This document shows, in pieces, positions 56,020 to 64,000 of a stretch of DNA of 64,000 nt. How positions within the stretch are numbered: the stretch's first letter is position 1; each line of letters opens with the position of its first letter. The position numbers and the translations under genes were made by a program. Origin of the DNA: Zhuqueibacter pondensis. GTDB lineage: Bacteria > Zhuqueibacterota > Zhuqueibacteria > Zhuqueibacterales > Zhuqueibacteraceae. Location: contig JAPDQK010000031.1 in the NCBI GenBank assembly GCA_034505955.1, positions 1 through 64,000 of the forward strand. The letters run 5' to 3'. Below the pieces are notes generated by a model. It was not told where the DNA came from. It saw nothing but the letters and a program-made list of their open reading frames with translations, and ran no database searches.

Positions 56020-56398
56020 ATCGCTTCTGTAACGTGCAATACTGCCGCAATCAAATCTTCGGACACTTGTGTCACAGATTTGTGCTGACATATATTTGCA
56101 ATGATCTGCCAAAAGCTGTGTCCTAAAATTTTTTTAGTTTTATAGTTTTTCCAGGGTAATGCTCAGTACTCACGTTCTGGGGAATTCCGCCCCGCTGGTT
56201 CAAACCTCCCCAACATTTTTGCTCAATTTCCCCCAAAGAGCTTGTCATCAGCTTTTAATTTGGTGAATTTTTCTCTCTGATTTTTTGTGACTTATCGCGG
56301 TCGGATCCTCTCTTTATCGATTGACAGCTGCTCGAGGTACCCGTGGCACGGGAATCGCGTTGTTCTCCCAGTGGTATGACCGAAAAATGGAGGTCATT
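56020..56398. other. Intergenic region before the redox cluster
   Basis: AT-rich, no repeat match to other parts of the window, no supported frame. A tRNA-like GGTTCAAACC (56198) lacks a pairing stem. The promoter of the redox cluster is presumably here, but I cannot pick it out. Confidence 0.4.
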
Positions 56399-56776
56399 AT
56401 GCATACCACCCAACCGATGAGCAGGAGCAGTGAGGCAATATCGGCACGACAAAAACCGCCGACAAAAACCTCAGAGCCTTCTGTGGTTTCATCGAAAGAG
56501 AAATATCCTGGCATCTGCAAAATATGCCAATCTGCTCCAGGCTGTATTTTTAGAGAACAGTCCACGGGGCCAATCTTGCAATGCGATGAGTTCCGTGGAT
56601 ACACCGTCATTTCGGAGAAATCGACTGTCAAAACTTCTTTGCCGGCAATTGAAGTCGTCAGCGCAGCAAAGGCTGCGGGTACCTACTTGGGTCTGTGCAG
56701 TAATTGCAAAGTTCGTGAAAATTGCATCTATCCCAAACCCGAAGGGGGTGTTTGGCATTGCGAGATGTATGAATGA
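56399..56776 (+). CDS. Small protein with two tandem four-Cys modules
   Basis: 125 residues from ATG 56399 (GGAGG six bases before). After a basic, disordered N-terminus come two matched modules: GICKICQSAPGC...QCDEF (about 38-65) and GLCSNCKVRENC...HCEMYE (about 98-125), each C-x2-C-x5-C followed 11-12 residues later by C and an acidic residue. Each could hold an iron-sulfur cluster or zinc. It lies 36 bases ahead of the NuoE-like gene at the head of the redox cluster, so an electron-carrier or assembly role is plausible. Confidence 0.75.
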   Translation: MHTTQPMSRSSEAISARQKPPTKTSEPSVVSSKEKYPGICKICQSAPGCIFREQSTGPILQCDEFRGYTVISEKSTVKTSLPAIEVVSAAKAAGTYLGLCSNCKVRENCIYPKPEGGVWHCEMYE

Positions 56777-56812
56777 ATCATCCGTGCATGATGTTTGCGT
56801 GGAAAAGACAAG

Positions 56813-57661
56813 ATGAATACAGAAACCATCCTGAACGTCGTCGGAAAACATCGCGGGGAGCGCGGTGCGCTGATCGCGATCCTTCAAGACATCCAGTCGA
56901 AATATGGCTATCTTCCCGCGGAGGCGCTAAAGATTGTCGCCAGCGAAACCGGTCACACGATGGTCGACATTTATGGGATTGCGACTTTTTATCGCTCCTT
57001 CCGCTTGAAACCCCGGGGTAAACACATGGTTTCCGTTTGCCTCGGCACTGCCTGCCATGTGCGCGGCGGACCGATCATCGCTGAGGAATTTGAGCGGCAA
57101 TTGGACACCCGGGTTGGCGGAACGACGACAGACAAGGAGTTTTCCTTGGAGACCGTCAACTGTTTGGGTGCCTGCGCGTTGGGCCCGATTGTTGTCATTG
57201 ATGGCCATTATTTCTCGAATGTCGATACCGCCAAAGTCAAGCAGCTTGTAAGAAAGGCACGGGCCGGACTGGATAAAGTCGGGATGAAAGGCGAACAAAC
57301 AATTTTTCCTGTTGAAGTGAGCTGCCCGCGTTGCAATCACAGTTTGATGAATGCAAAGCACCTGCTCGACGGTTACCCTGTGATCCATGTGACGATATCA
57401 TTCGGGCATCAACACGGGTGGTTGAGGTTGTCCAGTCTGTACGGTAGTTACACCATCGAATCCGAACATGAAATCCCAATGGATGCGGTAGTCAATATCT
57501 TCTGTCCTCATTGCCATGCCGAGCTGGTTGGCGCCTCGAATTGCACCGAGTGCGAGGCGCCGATGGTGCCGATGATTGTTCGCGGCGGCGGCATCGTGCA
57601 GATTTGCTCACGCCGCGGCTGCAAATCACACATGCTGGATTTGAATGGCGTGAATTTGTGA
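56813..57661 (+). CDS. NuoE/HoxE-like [2Fe-2S] subunit with zinc-ribbon-like extension
   Basis: 282 residues. The first about 155 form a thioredoxin-like ferredoxin of NuoE type: helical start (ALIAILQDIQSKYGYLP), Cys76 and Cys81 in CLGTACHVRGG, Cys117 and Cys121 in CLGACALGP. Normal NuoE ends near residue 160; here about 120 more residues follow with CPRC, CPHC, CTEC and a final C-x4-C pair, which look like zinc ribbons. Start ATG 56813 with GGAAAAG before; TTG 56795 is less likely. It transfers electrons between the FMN subunit and others in diaphorase modules. Confidence 0.92.
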   Translation: MNTETILNVVGKHRGERGALIAILQDIQSKYGYLPAEALKIVASETGHTMVDIYGIATFYRSFRLKPRGKHMVSVCLGTACHVRGGPIIAEEFERQLDTRVGGTTTDKEFSLETVNCLGACALGPIVVIDGHYFSNVDTAKVKQLVRKARAGLDKVGMKGEQTIFPVEVSCPRCNHSLMNAKHLLDGYPVIHVTISFGHQHGWLRLSSLYGSYTIESEHEIPMDAVVNIFCPHCHAELVGASNCTECEAPMVPMIVRGGGIVQICSRRGCKSHMLDLNGVNL

Positions 57662-57766
57662 CGGTCGCGAGGTTTAATTCCTTTGATCACGCAAATTTCA
57701 ACATTCATTGATGATATTGGACCTTCATATATTGTCTGAGACTGTTTGACCAATCCGCGTTCAAGC

Positions 57767-59629
57767 ATGCACAAATTAAAATCACTGGAGGAGTTCAACG
57801 CACTCCAAAAACGGCTGATCGCCGAACAAGACTCCAGCGTGCCGACCATCATCATTTCGGCGGGCACATGCGGACAAGCGAGCGGCGCCAATGATCTCAT
57901 TCGCCTCACCAAACGTGAGCTGCTCCTCAAAGAGCTGACGGATAAAGTCCACTTGCGCATCACCGGCTGCCATGGATTCTGCGAGATGGAGCCCTCGGTG
58001 CTCGTCGAGCCGCAGCGAATCTTTTATCCCAATGTTGTTCCCCGCGACATGGCACGAATTGTCAATGCCGTCGCTCGCGGTGAGGTGCTGGAAGATTTGC
58101 TGTTCAAAGATGAAAAAACCGGAGACCGCATCAAATGTCAGGACGATTTGCCGTTCTTTCGGAAGCAAGTTCGGACCATTCTCGCGCGCAACGAGAAAAT
58201 CGATCCCATCCGCATTTACAATTACATTGAAAATGGCGGCTACGCGGCCATGTGCAAAACGGTTCAAACGGGTAATCCCGAATGGGTGATCAATGAGGTG
58301 AAGGCCTCGGGATTGCGTGGGCGTGGTGGCGCCGGATTTCCCACCGGCTTGAAGTGGGAATTGCTGGCCAGGCAACGAAGTGGTAATGGCAAATTTCTCG
58401 TGTGTAACGCGGATGAGGGCGATCCCGGTGCGTACATGGACCGCAGCGTGCTCGAAGGCAATCCACACAGCATCATCGAGGGCATGCTTATCGGTGCCTA
58501 CGCCACGGGCGCGACCGAAGGTGTGATTTACGTCCGCACTGAATATCCACTCGCCATTAAACATTTGATCATTGCATTACGGCAGGCGCACGAGTTGGGC
58601 CTGCTCGGCGAAAATATTCTGGGAACGGGCTTTTCATTTGATATTCATCTCGTGCGCGGCGCCGGCGCTTTCGTCTGCGGTGAAGAAACCGCGCTGATGC
58701 GCTCGGTTGAAGGTAAAATCGGCGAGCCGCGCCAGCGGCCACCGTATCCGGTGCAGCGAGGGATCGAGGGCAAGCCGACAGCGATCAATAATGTTGAAAC
58801 CTGGGCCAACATTCCCATCATCATCGAGCGCGGCGGTGCGGAATTCGCCAAGGTTGGAACGCCAAACAATTCCGGCACCAAAATTTTCAGCCTCGTCGGC
58901 AAAGTCAAATACACCGGCCTGGTCGAAGTGCCGATGGGTATGACCATCGGGGAGATCGTCAATGATATTGGCGGGGGGCCGATCAACAACGCGAAAATCA
59001 AGGCGGTACAGACCGGCGGACCTTCCGGCGGCTGCATTCCCACCGAACGCTTTGATCTGCCCATTGATTACGACAGCTTATCGCAAGCCGGCTCGATCAT
59101 GGGTTCCGGCGGCATGATCGTGATGGATGATCACACCTGCATGGTCGATGTCGCGAAGTATTTTATGAACTTCTTGAAGGATGAGTCGTGCGGCAAGTGT
59201 TTCACCTGCCGCAAAGGCACGCAGCGCATGCATGAGATTCTCGATGATATTTCGAAAGGGAAAGGCACGCTGGCGCAGCTGCAACTGCTCGAAGAGCTTG
59301 CGCTGGTCGTGAAAGACACCACCATGTGCGGTTTGGGGCAGACGGCATCGAACCCGGTGCTGTCCACGCTGCGTTATTTCCGCGAGGAATATCTGGACCA
59401 CATTCAGCACAAGCACTGCCCCGCCGGTGTATGCCGCGAGCTGATCACCTATTTTATTACCGAAAACTGTACCGGCTGTCAAATCTGCTTCCGCGGTTGC
59501 CCGGCGCATGCCATCCTCGGGAAAAAACAGGAACGTCACGTGATCGACACCAGCAAATGCATCAAATGCGGAAATTGCAAAACCGTCTGCAAGTTCGATG
59601 CGGTTGAGACGAGAGCGCAGTTTACTTAG
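57767..59629 (+). CDS. NuoF/HydB-like NAD(P)H-oxidising flavoprotein subunit
   Basis: 620 residues in the long form seen in bifurcating hydrogenases. It has an N-terminal [2Fe-2S] thioredoxin-like domain (Cys35, Cys68, Cys72), an FMN/NADH domain with GLRGRGGAGFPTGLKW near 185 and EETALMRSVEGK, a 4Fe-4S site SCGKCFTCRKG near 475, and a C-terminal two-cluster ferredoxin with Cys568/571/574/578 and Cys598/601/604/608. It would oxidise NADH or reduce NAD. It starts 105 bases after the NuoE-like gene; TTG 57746 is a longer option. Confidence 0.94.
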   Translation: MHKLKSLEEFNALQKRLIAEQDSSVPTIIISAGTCGQASGANDLIRLTKRELLLKELTDKVHLRITGCHGFCEMEPSVLVEPQRIFYPNVVPRDMARIVNAVARGEVLEDLLFKDEKTGDRIKCQDDLPFFRKQVRTILARNEKIDPIRIYNYIENGGYAAMCKTVQTGNPEWVINEVKASGLRGRGGAGFPTGLKWELLARQRSGNGKFLVCNADEGDPGAYMDRSVLEGNPHSIIEGMLIGAYATGATEGVIYVRTEYPLAIKHLIIALRQAHELGLLGENILGTGFSFDIHLVRGAGAFVCGEETALMRSVEGKIGEPRQRPPYPVQRGIEGKPTAINNVETWANIPIIIERGGAEFAKVGTPNNSGTKIFSLVGKVKYTGLVEVPMGMTIGEIVNDIGGGPINNAKIKAVQTGGPSGGCIPTERFDLPIDYDSLSQAGSIMGSGGMIVMDDHTCMVDVAKYFMNFLKDESCGKCFTCRKGTQRMHEILDDISKGKGTLAQLQLLEELALVVKDTTMCGLGQTASNPVLSTLRYFREEYLDHIQHKHCPAGVCRELITYFITENCTGCQICFRGCPAHAILGKKQERHVIDTSKCIKCGNCKTVCKFDAVETRAQFT

Positions 59630-59689
59630 GTTTACTTATACAGTCAAAGTTAGAAAAAACTCTGAGAGTTTTATACTCCCCAACTGATA

Positions 59690-59728
59690 GATGAACCCGA
59701 CTGTTTAAAACCATCCATTGGGTTCATC
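59690..59728. repeat. Hairpin between the NuoF- and HoxU-like genes
   Basis: GATGAACCC (59690-59698) pairs with GGGTTCATC (59720-59728). A second AT-rich stem (about 59788-59836, arms with AAAGACAAAA and TTTTTGTCTTT) follows before the HoxU-like gene. Neither has a T run of terminator type; they may tune expression within the cluster. Confidence 0.55.
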
Positions 59729-59869
59729 CATCAATTGAAAACGCTTTACACGCTAATTTTTTTCTTTTTGAGCATAGATTTCAAAAGACAAAATAATTTT
59801 TGACAAAATGATTTAAAATTTTTTTGTCTTTGAAATTGATAACGGTTATCCCACGCTGGATATATTGCA

Positions 59870-60541
59870 ATGATCACTCTTGTCATCAATGGTTTGCCTG
59901 TTAGGGTCGAAGAAGGCACAACTCTGCTCGAAGCGGCAAAATTCATCGGCTTCCCGATTCCGACGCTGTGCCACCTGGAAGGTCTTTCGCCATACGGCGC
60001 CTGCCGGCTATGCGTGGTGGAAATCGGCGAAGGCCCGAAAGCGAAATTGGTTTCTTCATGCACCTATCCCGCTGAAGAAGGGTTGAAAGTACGAACGGCG
60101 TCAGCAAGAGTCGTGCGTGCGCGCAAAATGATTCTCGAGTTGCTGCTGGCCTCGTGCCCACAGTCGAAAACGATTCAGGACCTCGCCGCAGCCCATGAAG
60201 TGCGTCAACAGCGCTTTCGGCAGGAATATGAAGACTGCATTCTCTGCGGCTTGTGTGTGCGCATGTGCGCCGCGCAGATGATGGCCAATGCCATCGGCTT
60301 CCGTGGTCGCGGCGAGCATCGCAGCATCGGCACCCCGTTCGACATCAAATCCGAGCGTTGCCGGTTGTGCGGCGGCTGCATGTATATTTGTCCGGCTTGC
60401 CAACTCCGCTGTACCTACACCGAGCCGGAAAAGGCCATTTGTGGAGCCTGCGCCAATCTCAGCCCACCGTGTCTTCTGAAAAAGCAATTTGATGATATGA
60501 TGTGTTACATGGAACCGTGCGTGGCTTGTGAGATAAAGTAG
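59870..60541 (+). CDS. HoxU/NuoG-N-like iron-sulfur subunit
   Basis: 223 residues. The N-terminal plant-type [2Fe-2S] ferredoxin has Cys34, Cys45, Cys48 and Cys64. The NuoG-type middle lacks the CxxC of the usual third cluster (ASCPQSKTIQDL) but is followed by two 4Fe-4S motifs, CILCGLCVRMC and CRLCGGCMYICPAC. The last 30 residues hold six more Cys (ICGACANLSPPC, MMCYMEPCVAC), which is not typical. It matches the small HoxU-like diaphorase subunit; the molybdopterin part of NuoG is absent. Confidence 0.9.
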   Translation: MITLVINGLPVRVEEGTTLLEAAKFIGFPIPTLCHLEGLSPYGACRLCVVEIGEGPKAKLVSSCTYPAEEGLKVRTASARVVRARKMILELLLASCPQSKTIQDLAAAHEVRQQRFRQEYEDCILCGLCVRMCAAQMMANAIGFRGRGEHRSIGTPFDIKSERCRLCGGCMYICPACQLRCTYTEPEKAICGACANLSPPCLLKKQFDDMMCYMEPCVACEIK

Positions 60542-60910
60542 CAGTCGCAGCAGTAGTAGCAATAGCAGTCATAGATAAATATTGTCTCCATGTCATTAAG
60601 TTAAGTCGAAACCTATTTGTGAAGTCCCGAAAGGGAAGAATGAGAACGGCTTGTCTACATCATTGCGATCGTTCTTTTTCAACCGTCTCTTACGGGACTC
60701 GCGAGGCATTTACGGATAATGCTTTCCCAACAAAAAATTGTTGGGCTATTATCGTTTGTCCCCTACAGGCGCAGCTTTCGGGACACTTATGGGCTTAATT
60801 TAATGGCATGGGATAATATCTGCGTGCTACTGCCACTGCCGATTGCTTCTGATACTTTTGCAAAAACATCCGTGTTTGAATAGTCAGATTTTAATTTTAA
60901 GGAGATTCCC
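60542..60910. other. Gap within the redox cluster
   Basis: It starts with an AGCAGT-type low-complexity tract (60541-60575). Then inverted GTCCCG (near 60624) and CGGGAC (near 60694) bracket about 80 bases, and CCCAACAA (60726-60733) pairs with TTGTTGGG (60738-60745). CGGGAC recurs at 60780. No open frame. These stems may separate HoxU-like from the next gene. Confidence 0.5.
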
Positions 60911-62494
60911 ATGTCTCTCTCCAGAATAAATGCCTCCGCGGCAACGTTGACAAAAAATCGAACCGAAGGCTCGATCGTGCCGGCCTCCGGCATGTGTGTC
61001 ACCTGTGTGGACGGCTGCATCGGCATGTGCGAGATCGGCAAATCCGCCTATCGCGGGCACGAGGTGATATACCCGCAGCCGTTTGGCGTGATCACGACGG
61101 CCGCCGAGAAGAACTATCCGATCGATTACTCGCATTTCAACATCATGGGTACCGTTGTGGGTGCGTTTGGCGTCGAAGCGGACAGCGACAAGGCGATCTT
61201 TCCAGCCGTCAATCTTGAAGTCGCTTTCGGTCATGACCACGGCCTGAAGTTTCGTTATCCGTGGATCATCCCCGGCATCGGCTCGACGGATATTGCCAAG
61301 AACAACTGGGAAGGCCTGGCCATCGGCTCGGCACTTGCTGGCACCGGCTTGACCATTGGAGAGAATGTCGTGGGCATGGATCCCAATGCGGTCATCAAGA
61401 ATGGACGCGTAGTCGATACGGTGGATTTGAAGCGCCGCGTGCGACTTTACACGGATTATCAACGTGACGGTTATGGCGCCATCATTGTACAGTCAAACAT
61501 CGAGGACACTCGTCTCGGCGTGCACGAGTATGCGATCGACAAGCTCGGCGTCATGTGTGTTGAGCTGAAGTGGGGACAGGGTGCAAAAAATATCGGTGGC
61601 GAGGTCAAGATCCGAGATTTGAGAAAAGCACAAATGCTGTACGAGCGCGGCTACATCGTGCTGCCGAATCCCACCGATCCTCATGTCATCAAAGCCTTCG
61701 AGCGTGGAGCATTCAAAGAATTCGAGCGGCACTCGCGCGTCGGCATGGTTACCGAAGAGTCGTTTGCCAAACGAGTGGAAGAACTGCGTCGAGCCGGCGC
61801 CAAGTATATTTTCCTCAAGACCGGCGCGTATCGTCCTGCGGATTTGGCACGCGCCGTCGTGTTTGCCTCCAAATACAAATTGGATCTGCTCACGGTTGAC
61901 GGGGCAGGTGGCGGTACCGGTATGAGTCCGTGGCGGATGATGAACGAATGGGGCGTGCCGCCGGTGGAATTGCATGCGCTGCTGTATCACTATGCCAAAC
62001 GGTTGGCGCAGAAAAAAATGTATTTGCCGGCCCTGGCGGTTGCCGGTGGATTCACGTTCGAGGATCAAATTTTCAAAGGCCTCGCCTTGGGCGCGCCGTT
62101 CGTGAAGCTCGTGGGCATGGCACGCTCGCCGATTGCCGCGGCCATGGTCGGCAAAACCATCGGCCGCGCCATCGAAGAGAATCAGCTTCCCGTGTACATT
62201 GAGCGCTTCGGCCATACGAAGGATGAAATCTTTGTGACCGCCAGTGTGCTGCGCAAGGAATTGGGCGATGAGGATTTTGAGAAAATCCCGGCTGGTGCAC
62301 TCGGGCTTTACACTTATTACGAGCGCCTCGCCCAGGGTTTGCGGCAACTCATGGCGGGCAGTCGTAAATTTTCGTTGGCATATATCACCCGCGATGATAT
62401 TGCGGCGCTCACTCGTGAAGCTGCGGAGATTAGCGGCATCAAATATGTGATGGAAGTCGATCAGGAAGAAGTCGAGAAAATTCTCAATTCTTGA
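60911..62494 (+). CDS. FMN-binding glutamate-synthase-like flavoprotein
   Basis: 527 residues, GTGs absent; ATG 60911 with AAGGAG eight bases before. A short N-terminus holds C29-x2-C32-x3-C36-x3-C40, a possible 4Fe-4S site not found in GltB at this place. The remainder is the TIM-barrel FMN domain of glutamate synthase large subunits: LKWGQGAKNIGGEV near 220 and the FMN/substrate loop VDGAGGGTGMSPW near 335. No glutaminase domain, no GltB 3Fe-4S loop and no NADPH subunit are present. The position in the diaphorase cluster suggests it receives electrons from the NuoEF/HoxU-like subunits to reduce a substrate such as 2-oxoglutarate/ammonia or an analogue. Confidence 0.9.
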   Translation: MSLSRINASAATLTKNRTEGSIVPASGMCVTCVDGCIGMCEIGKSAYRGHEVIYPQPFGVITTAAEKNYPIDYSHFNIMGTVVGAFGVEADSDKAIFPAVNLEVAFGHDHGLKFRYPWIIPGIGSTDIAKNNWEGLAIGSALAGTGLTIGENVVGMDPNAVIKNGRVVDTVDLKRRVRLYTDYQRDGYGAIIVQSNIEDTRLGVHEYAIDKLGVMCVELKWGQGAKNIGGEVKIRDLRKAQMLYERGYIVLPNPTDPHVIKAFERGAFKEFERHSRVGMVTEESFAKRVEELRRAGAKYIFLKTGAYRPADLARAVVFASKYKLDLLTVDGAGGGTGMSPWRMMNEWGVPPVELHALLYHYAKRLAQKKMYLPALAVAGGFTFEDQIFKGLALGAPFVKLVGMARSPIAAAMVGKTIGRAIEENQLPVYIERFGHTKDEIFVTASVLRKELGDEDFEKIPAGALGLYTYYERLAQGLRQLMAGSRKFSLAYITRDDIAALTREAAEISGIKYVMEVDQEEVEKILNS

Positions 62495-62514
62495 AATAGA
62501 TCATTTTTTTGATG

Positions 62515-62544
62515 AATTCGGCGTGCCACGGCATACGCCGAATT
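62515..62544 (+). terminator. Terminator-like hairpin after the glutamate-synthase-like gene
   Basis: AATTCGGCGT (62515-62524) pairs with ACGCCGAATT (62535-62544), followed by TT and C, a short T run. Confidence 0.55.
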
Positions 62545-62578
62545 TTCTCATTCTGTTTGGAATGCCCCTCCTATTAAA

Positions 62579-62609
62579 GATCGCCCGGCGGTGGTTCAGC
62601 CGGGCGATC
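62579..62609. terminator. Bidirectional terminator between convergent genes
   Basis: GATCGCCCGGC (62579-62589) pairs with GCCGGGCGATC (62599-62609), an 11-base perfect stem with a nine-base loop, with T-rich sequence on the plus side (CGATTTT) and TTTAATAG on the minus side. Confidence 0.8.
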
Positions 62610-62636
62610 CGATTTTGAAGAATCCTCTCTTGTGCG

Positions 62637-64000
62637 CTACCGTACCATTATGAGTTTACGCGTTTGTAAGAAGTTACCCGTTTTCATCACCACCAAATAC
62701 ACGCCGCTTTGAACCGGTTTGCCCGCCTCATCCCGGCCATCCCAAACGACTTGATGCCGCCCGGCGTCAGAACGGCGGTCGAGGAGTGTGCGCACTTTTT
62801 GGCCGAGGGCATTGAAGATGGTGAGCGTGACGTGCGTCGTTTTGGGTAAACTAAAAGCGATGGTTGTGCTCGGGTTTCCCGTTGAACGGGATTTCGCTGC
62901 GCTCAAAAAAGGATTGGGATAATTCTGCTCGAGCGCAAATGCAATCGGCAACGATGACGGCGGCCGCGTGGCAATGCCGACAACTCTTGCATTTTCTAAA
63001 AAAATCGGCTCGTAGCCCAATTGCATCGTGACCCGCCGATTTTGAGTAACGAGCGTTTCCACTTCTGGCGTCGTATTCACCGTGTCCGTGATAATGTGGG
63101 TTAATAACAATGTATCGCTTTCAACTCCGAAGGTCACGGTTTCGCCGTTGGGCTTGCTGTAATCAAGATCCGGTGGAGCCTCGCCGGTTTCGCTCCATGC
63201 AATATAGACTGGGCCGCGGGGGCGCTCAAATTTGTAAACCCGCGTGCGCGGATTTGAGCTCACCGGAATTTCAGTTGCTGCAATGAAATCATGCAATTTT
63301 TCGACCAGCAATTTATAGGTATGATATTGCGGCTTCTCGAAGTAGTTCTCGTCGCGGGTGCCAGTGAGATTGATCCAGCCGAGTGAAGTGCCGCGGCCGA
63401 TGAGCAGCCCCCAAATTGGCTCGTCGCGCGCGACATCGTTGGTACCGGAAAAGCAAGCAACAATGGCGCCTTCGCCAAAAGCAGAGACAAGGGATTTCAC
63501 CAGGCGCCGGGCGCCATTGGCAGAGTACCAATTCAAAACCGCCTGATCGTCATTCGTCAATTTCTGATTGAGCTCGTCATAAGGATTGATCGAGGTGAAG
63601 AGCGCGTTGGGGAAATCGCCGTTGATCCTCTTCACCCAATCCGTACCGGCGAAGGGATTGGCAGGGGCGTTGAATTGCGCCGCGCCGGGAATGTTCCCGA
63701 GGTATGGCCGGAAATAACCATTGGCAAAAAGGTTCGTCCACATATCATCGACGTAGATGGGCTTGTTCCCCGCACGGGCGTGGATAAGCTTGAACTCCTG
63801 ATCAATCACGCGCCAATTGAAATGAGGGTGCCAACCGATGTAGTCGCACTCGATGCCATCCGCATCATTGCCGAAGCTATCCAACATCTTTTTGAGACTG
63901 TCCCAGCCCGCCGTGTAGGTGCTGCCGCGATAGTTTTCTCCTCGGAGCCGTCGCTGGACCTTGCTGTTGGGATCTACCGGATCAAATTCCGGATAGTCCG
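62637..64000 (-). CDS. Secreted protein with sorting tail, 5' end beyond the window
   Basis: The frame runs off the right edge; beyond the first in-window ATG (63887) it stays open to 64000 (DYPEFDPVD ... WDSLKKM), so the start lies outside. The visible N-terminal part (ADGIECDYIGWHPHF, KPIYVDDMW, FTSINPYDE) looks like a TIM-barrel glycosidase or similar but I cannot name the family. The last about 85 residues form a sorting domain with NYPNPF, WDGRDEAG and SGVYLVVMKTG. It is the sixth protein in the window with such a tail. Confidence 0.8.
   Translation of the reverse strand, partial: DYPEFDPVDPNSKVQRRLRGENYRGSTYTAGWDSLKKMLDSFGNDADGIECDYIGWHPHFNWRVIDQEFKLIHARAGNKPIYVDDMWTNLFANGYFRPYLGNIPGAAQFNAPANPFAGTDWVKRINGDFPNALFTSINPYDELNQKLTNDDQAVLNWYSANGARRLVKSLVSAFGEGAIVACFSGTNDVARDEPIWGLLIGRGTSLGWINLTGTRDENYFEKPQYHTYKLLVEKLHDFIAATEIPVSSNPRTRVYKFERPRGPVYIAWSETGEAPPDLDYSKPNGETVTFGVESDTLLLTHIITDTVNTTPEVETLVTQNRRVTMQLGYEPIFLENARVVGIATRPPSSLPIAFALEQNYPNPFLSAAKSRSTGNPSTTIAFSLPKTTHVTLTIFNALGQKVRTLLDRRSDAGRHQVVWDGRDEAGKPVQSGVYLVVMKTGNFLQTRKLIMVR

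Noticed and set aside
56190..56212. tRNA-like GGTTCAAACC
   Set aside because: The flanking bases do not pair as a T arm, and no acceptor or anticodon stem can be drawn.
56399..62494. Reading the diaphorase cluster as respiratory complex I or a hydrogenase operon
   Set aside because: There are no NuoA, H, J-N or NuoBCD subunits, no [FeFe] or [NiFe] hydrogenase motifs, and the HoxU-like chain lacks the NuoG C-terminal domain.

Overview
The window looks like a chromosomal contig from an uncultured Gram-negative bacterium of the FCB (Fibrobacterota-Chlorobiota-Bacteroidota) neighbourhood, with candidate division KSB1 or Calditrichota-like lineages the best guess. The reasoning: several large secreted proteins end in a YPNPF/WPNPF-type C-terminal sorting domain of the type IX secretion kind; there are PorV-like and PorP-like outer-membrane barrels; codon use is moderate in GC; and the genome carries many small dispersed hairpin repeats. 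I saw no rRNA, tRNA, CRISPR array or prophage. The taxonomic call is an inference from gene content only.

Layout. 1-4.0 kb (+): chitin-like polysaccharide locus with two GH18 enzymes (one lipoprotein, one with a sorting tail) around a ChbG/YdjC-type deacetylase. 4.1-6.2 kb (-): lipid kinase and EamA transporter. 6.2-6.9 kb: repeat-rich gap. 6.9-9.8 kb (+): SEC-C protein and a secreted propeller protein. 10.2-19.8 kb (+): housekeeping run with recN, a YbgF-like TPR protein, dnaE, an SRPBCC protein and an unusual PorP-like barrel carrying two OmpA domains. 19.8-21.2 kb (-): thymidine/pyrimidine-nucleoside phosphorylase. 21.9-37.6 kb (-): a tightly packed five-gene operon encoding three giant secreted proteins, a PorV-like barrel fused to transglutaminase and TPR domains, and a CHASE2-CHAT membrane protease. 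38.5-42.3 kb (+): M16 protease and a MNT-HEPN pair. 42.8-46.0 kb (-): LysM-FecR protein plus CHASE2 Ser/Thr kinase. 46.2-48.3 kb: transposase remnant split by a MITE, an unknown membrane protein, repeats. 48.3-56.0 kb: thrC, a small gene pair, a DUF3810-like protein, a GAF histidine kinase with a sigma-54 response regulator, and a GNAT-like protein. 56.4-62.5 kb (+): a redox cluster with a Cys-rich protein, NuoE-, NuoF- and HoxU/NuoG-like diaphorase subunits, and an FMN-binding glutamate-synthase-like subunit, with no hydrogenase. 62.6-64.0 kb (-): secreted protein cut by the window edge.

Two loci are the best candidates for undescribed systems. First, the five-gene operon at 21.9-37.6 kb, which links a periplasmic-sensor/CHAT protease to type IX-like surface proteins. 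Second, the 56.4-62.5 kb cluster, which has the NADH-oxidising core of electron-bifurcating enzymes but a glutamate-synthase-like flavoprotein where the hydrogenase would be. The dispersed repeats are a third theme. A TA-flanked MITE with inverted ends is present three times, one copy inside a dead transposase. A second inverted-repeat element is present twice in opposite orientation. A nested CCTACGGGCGTAG module occurs inside and outside the MITEs.
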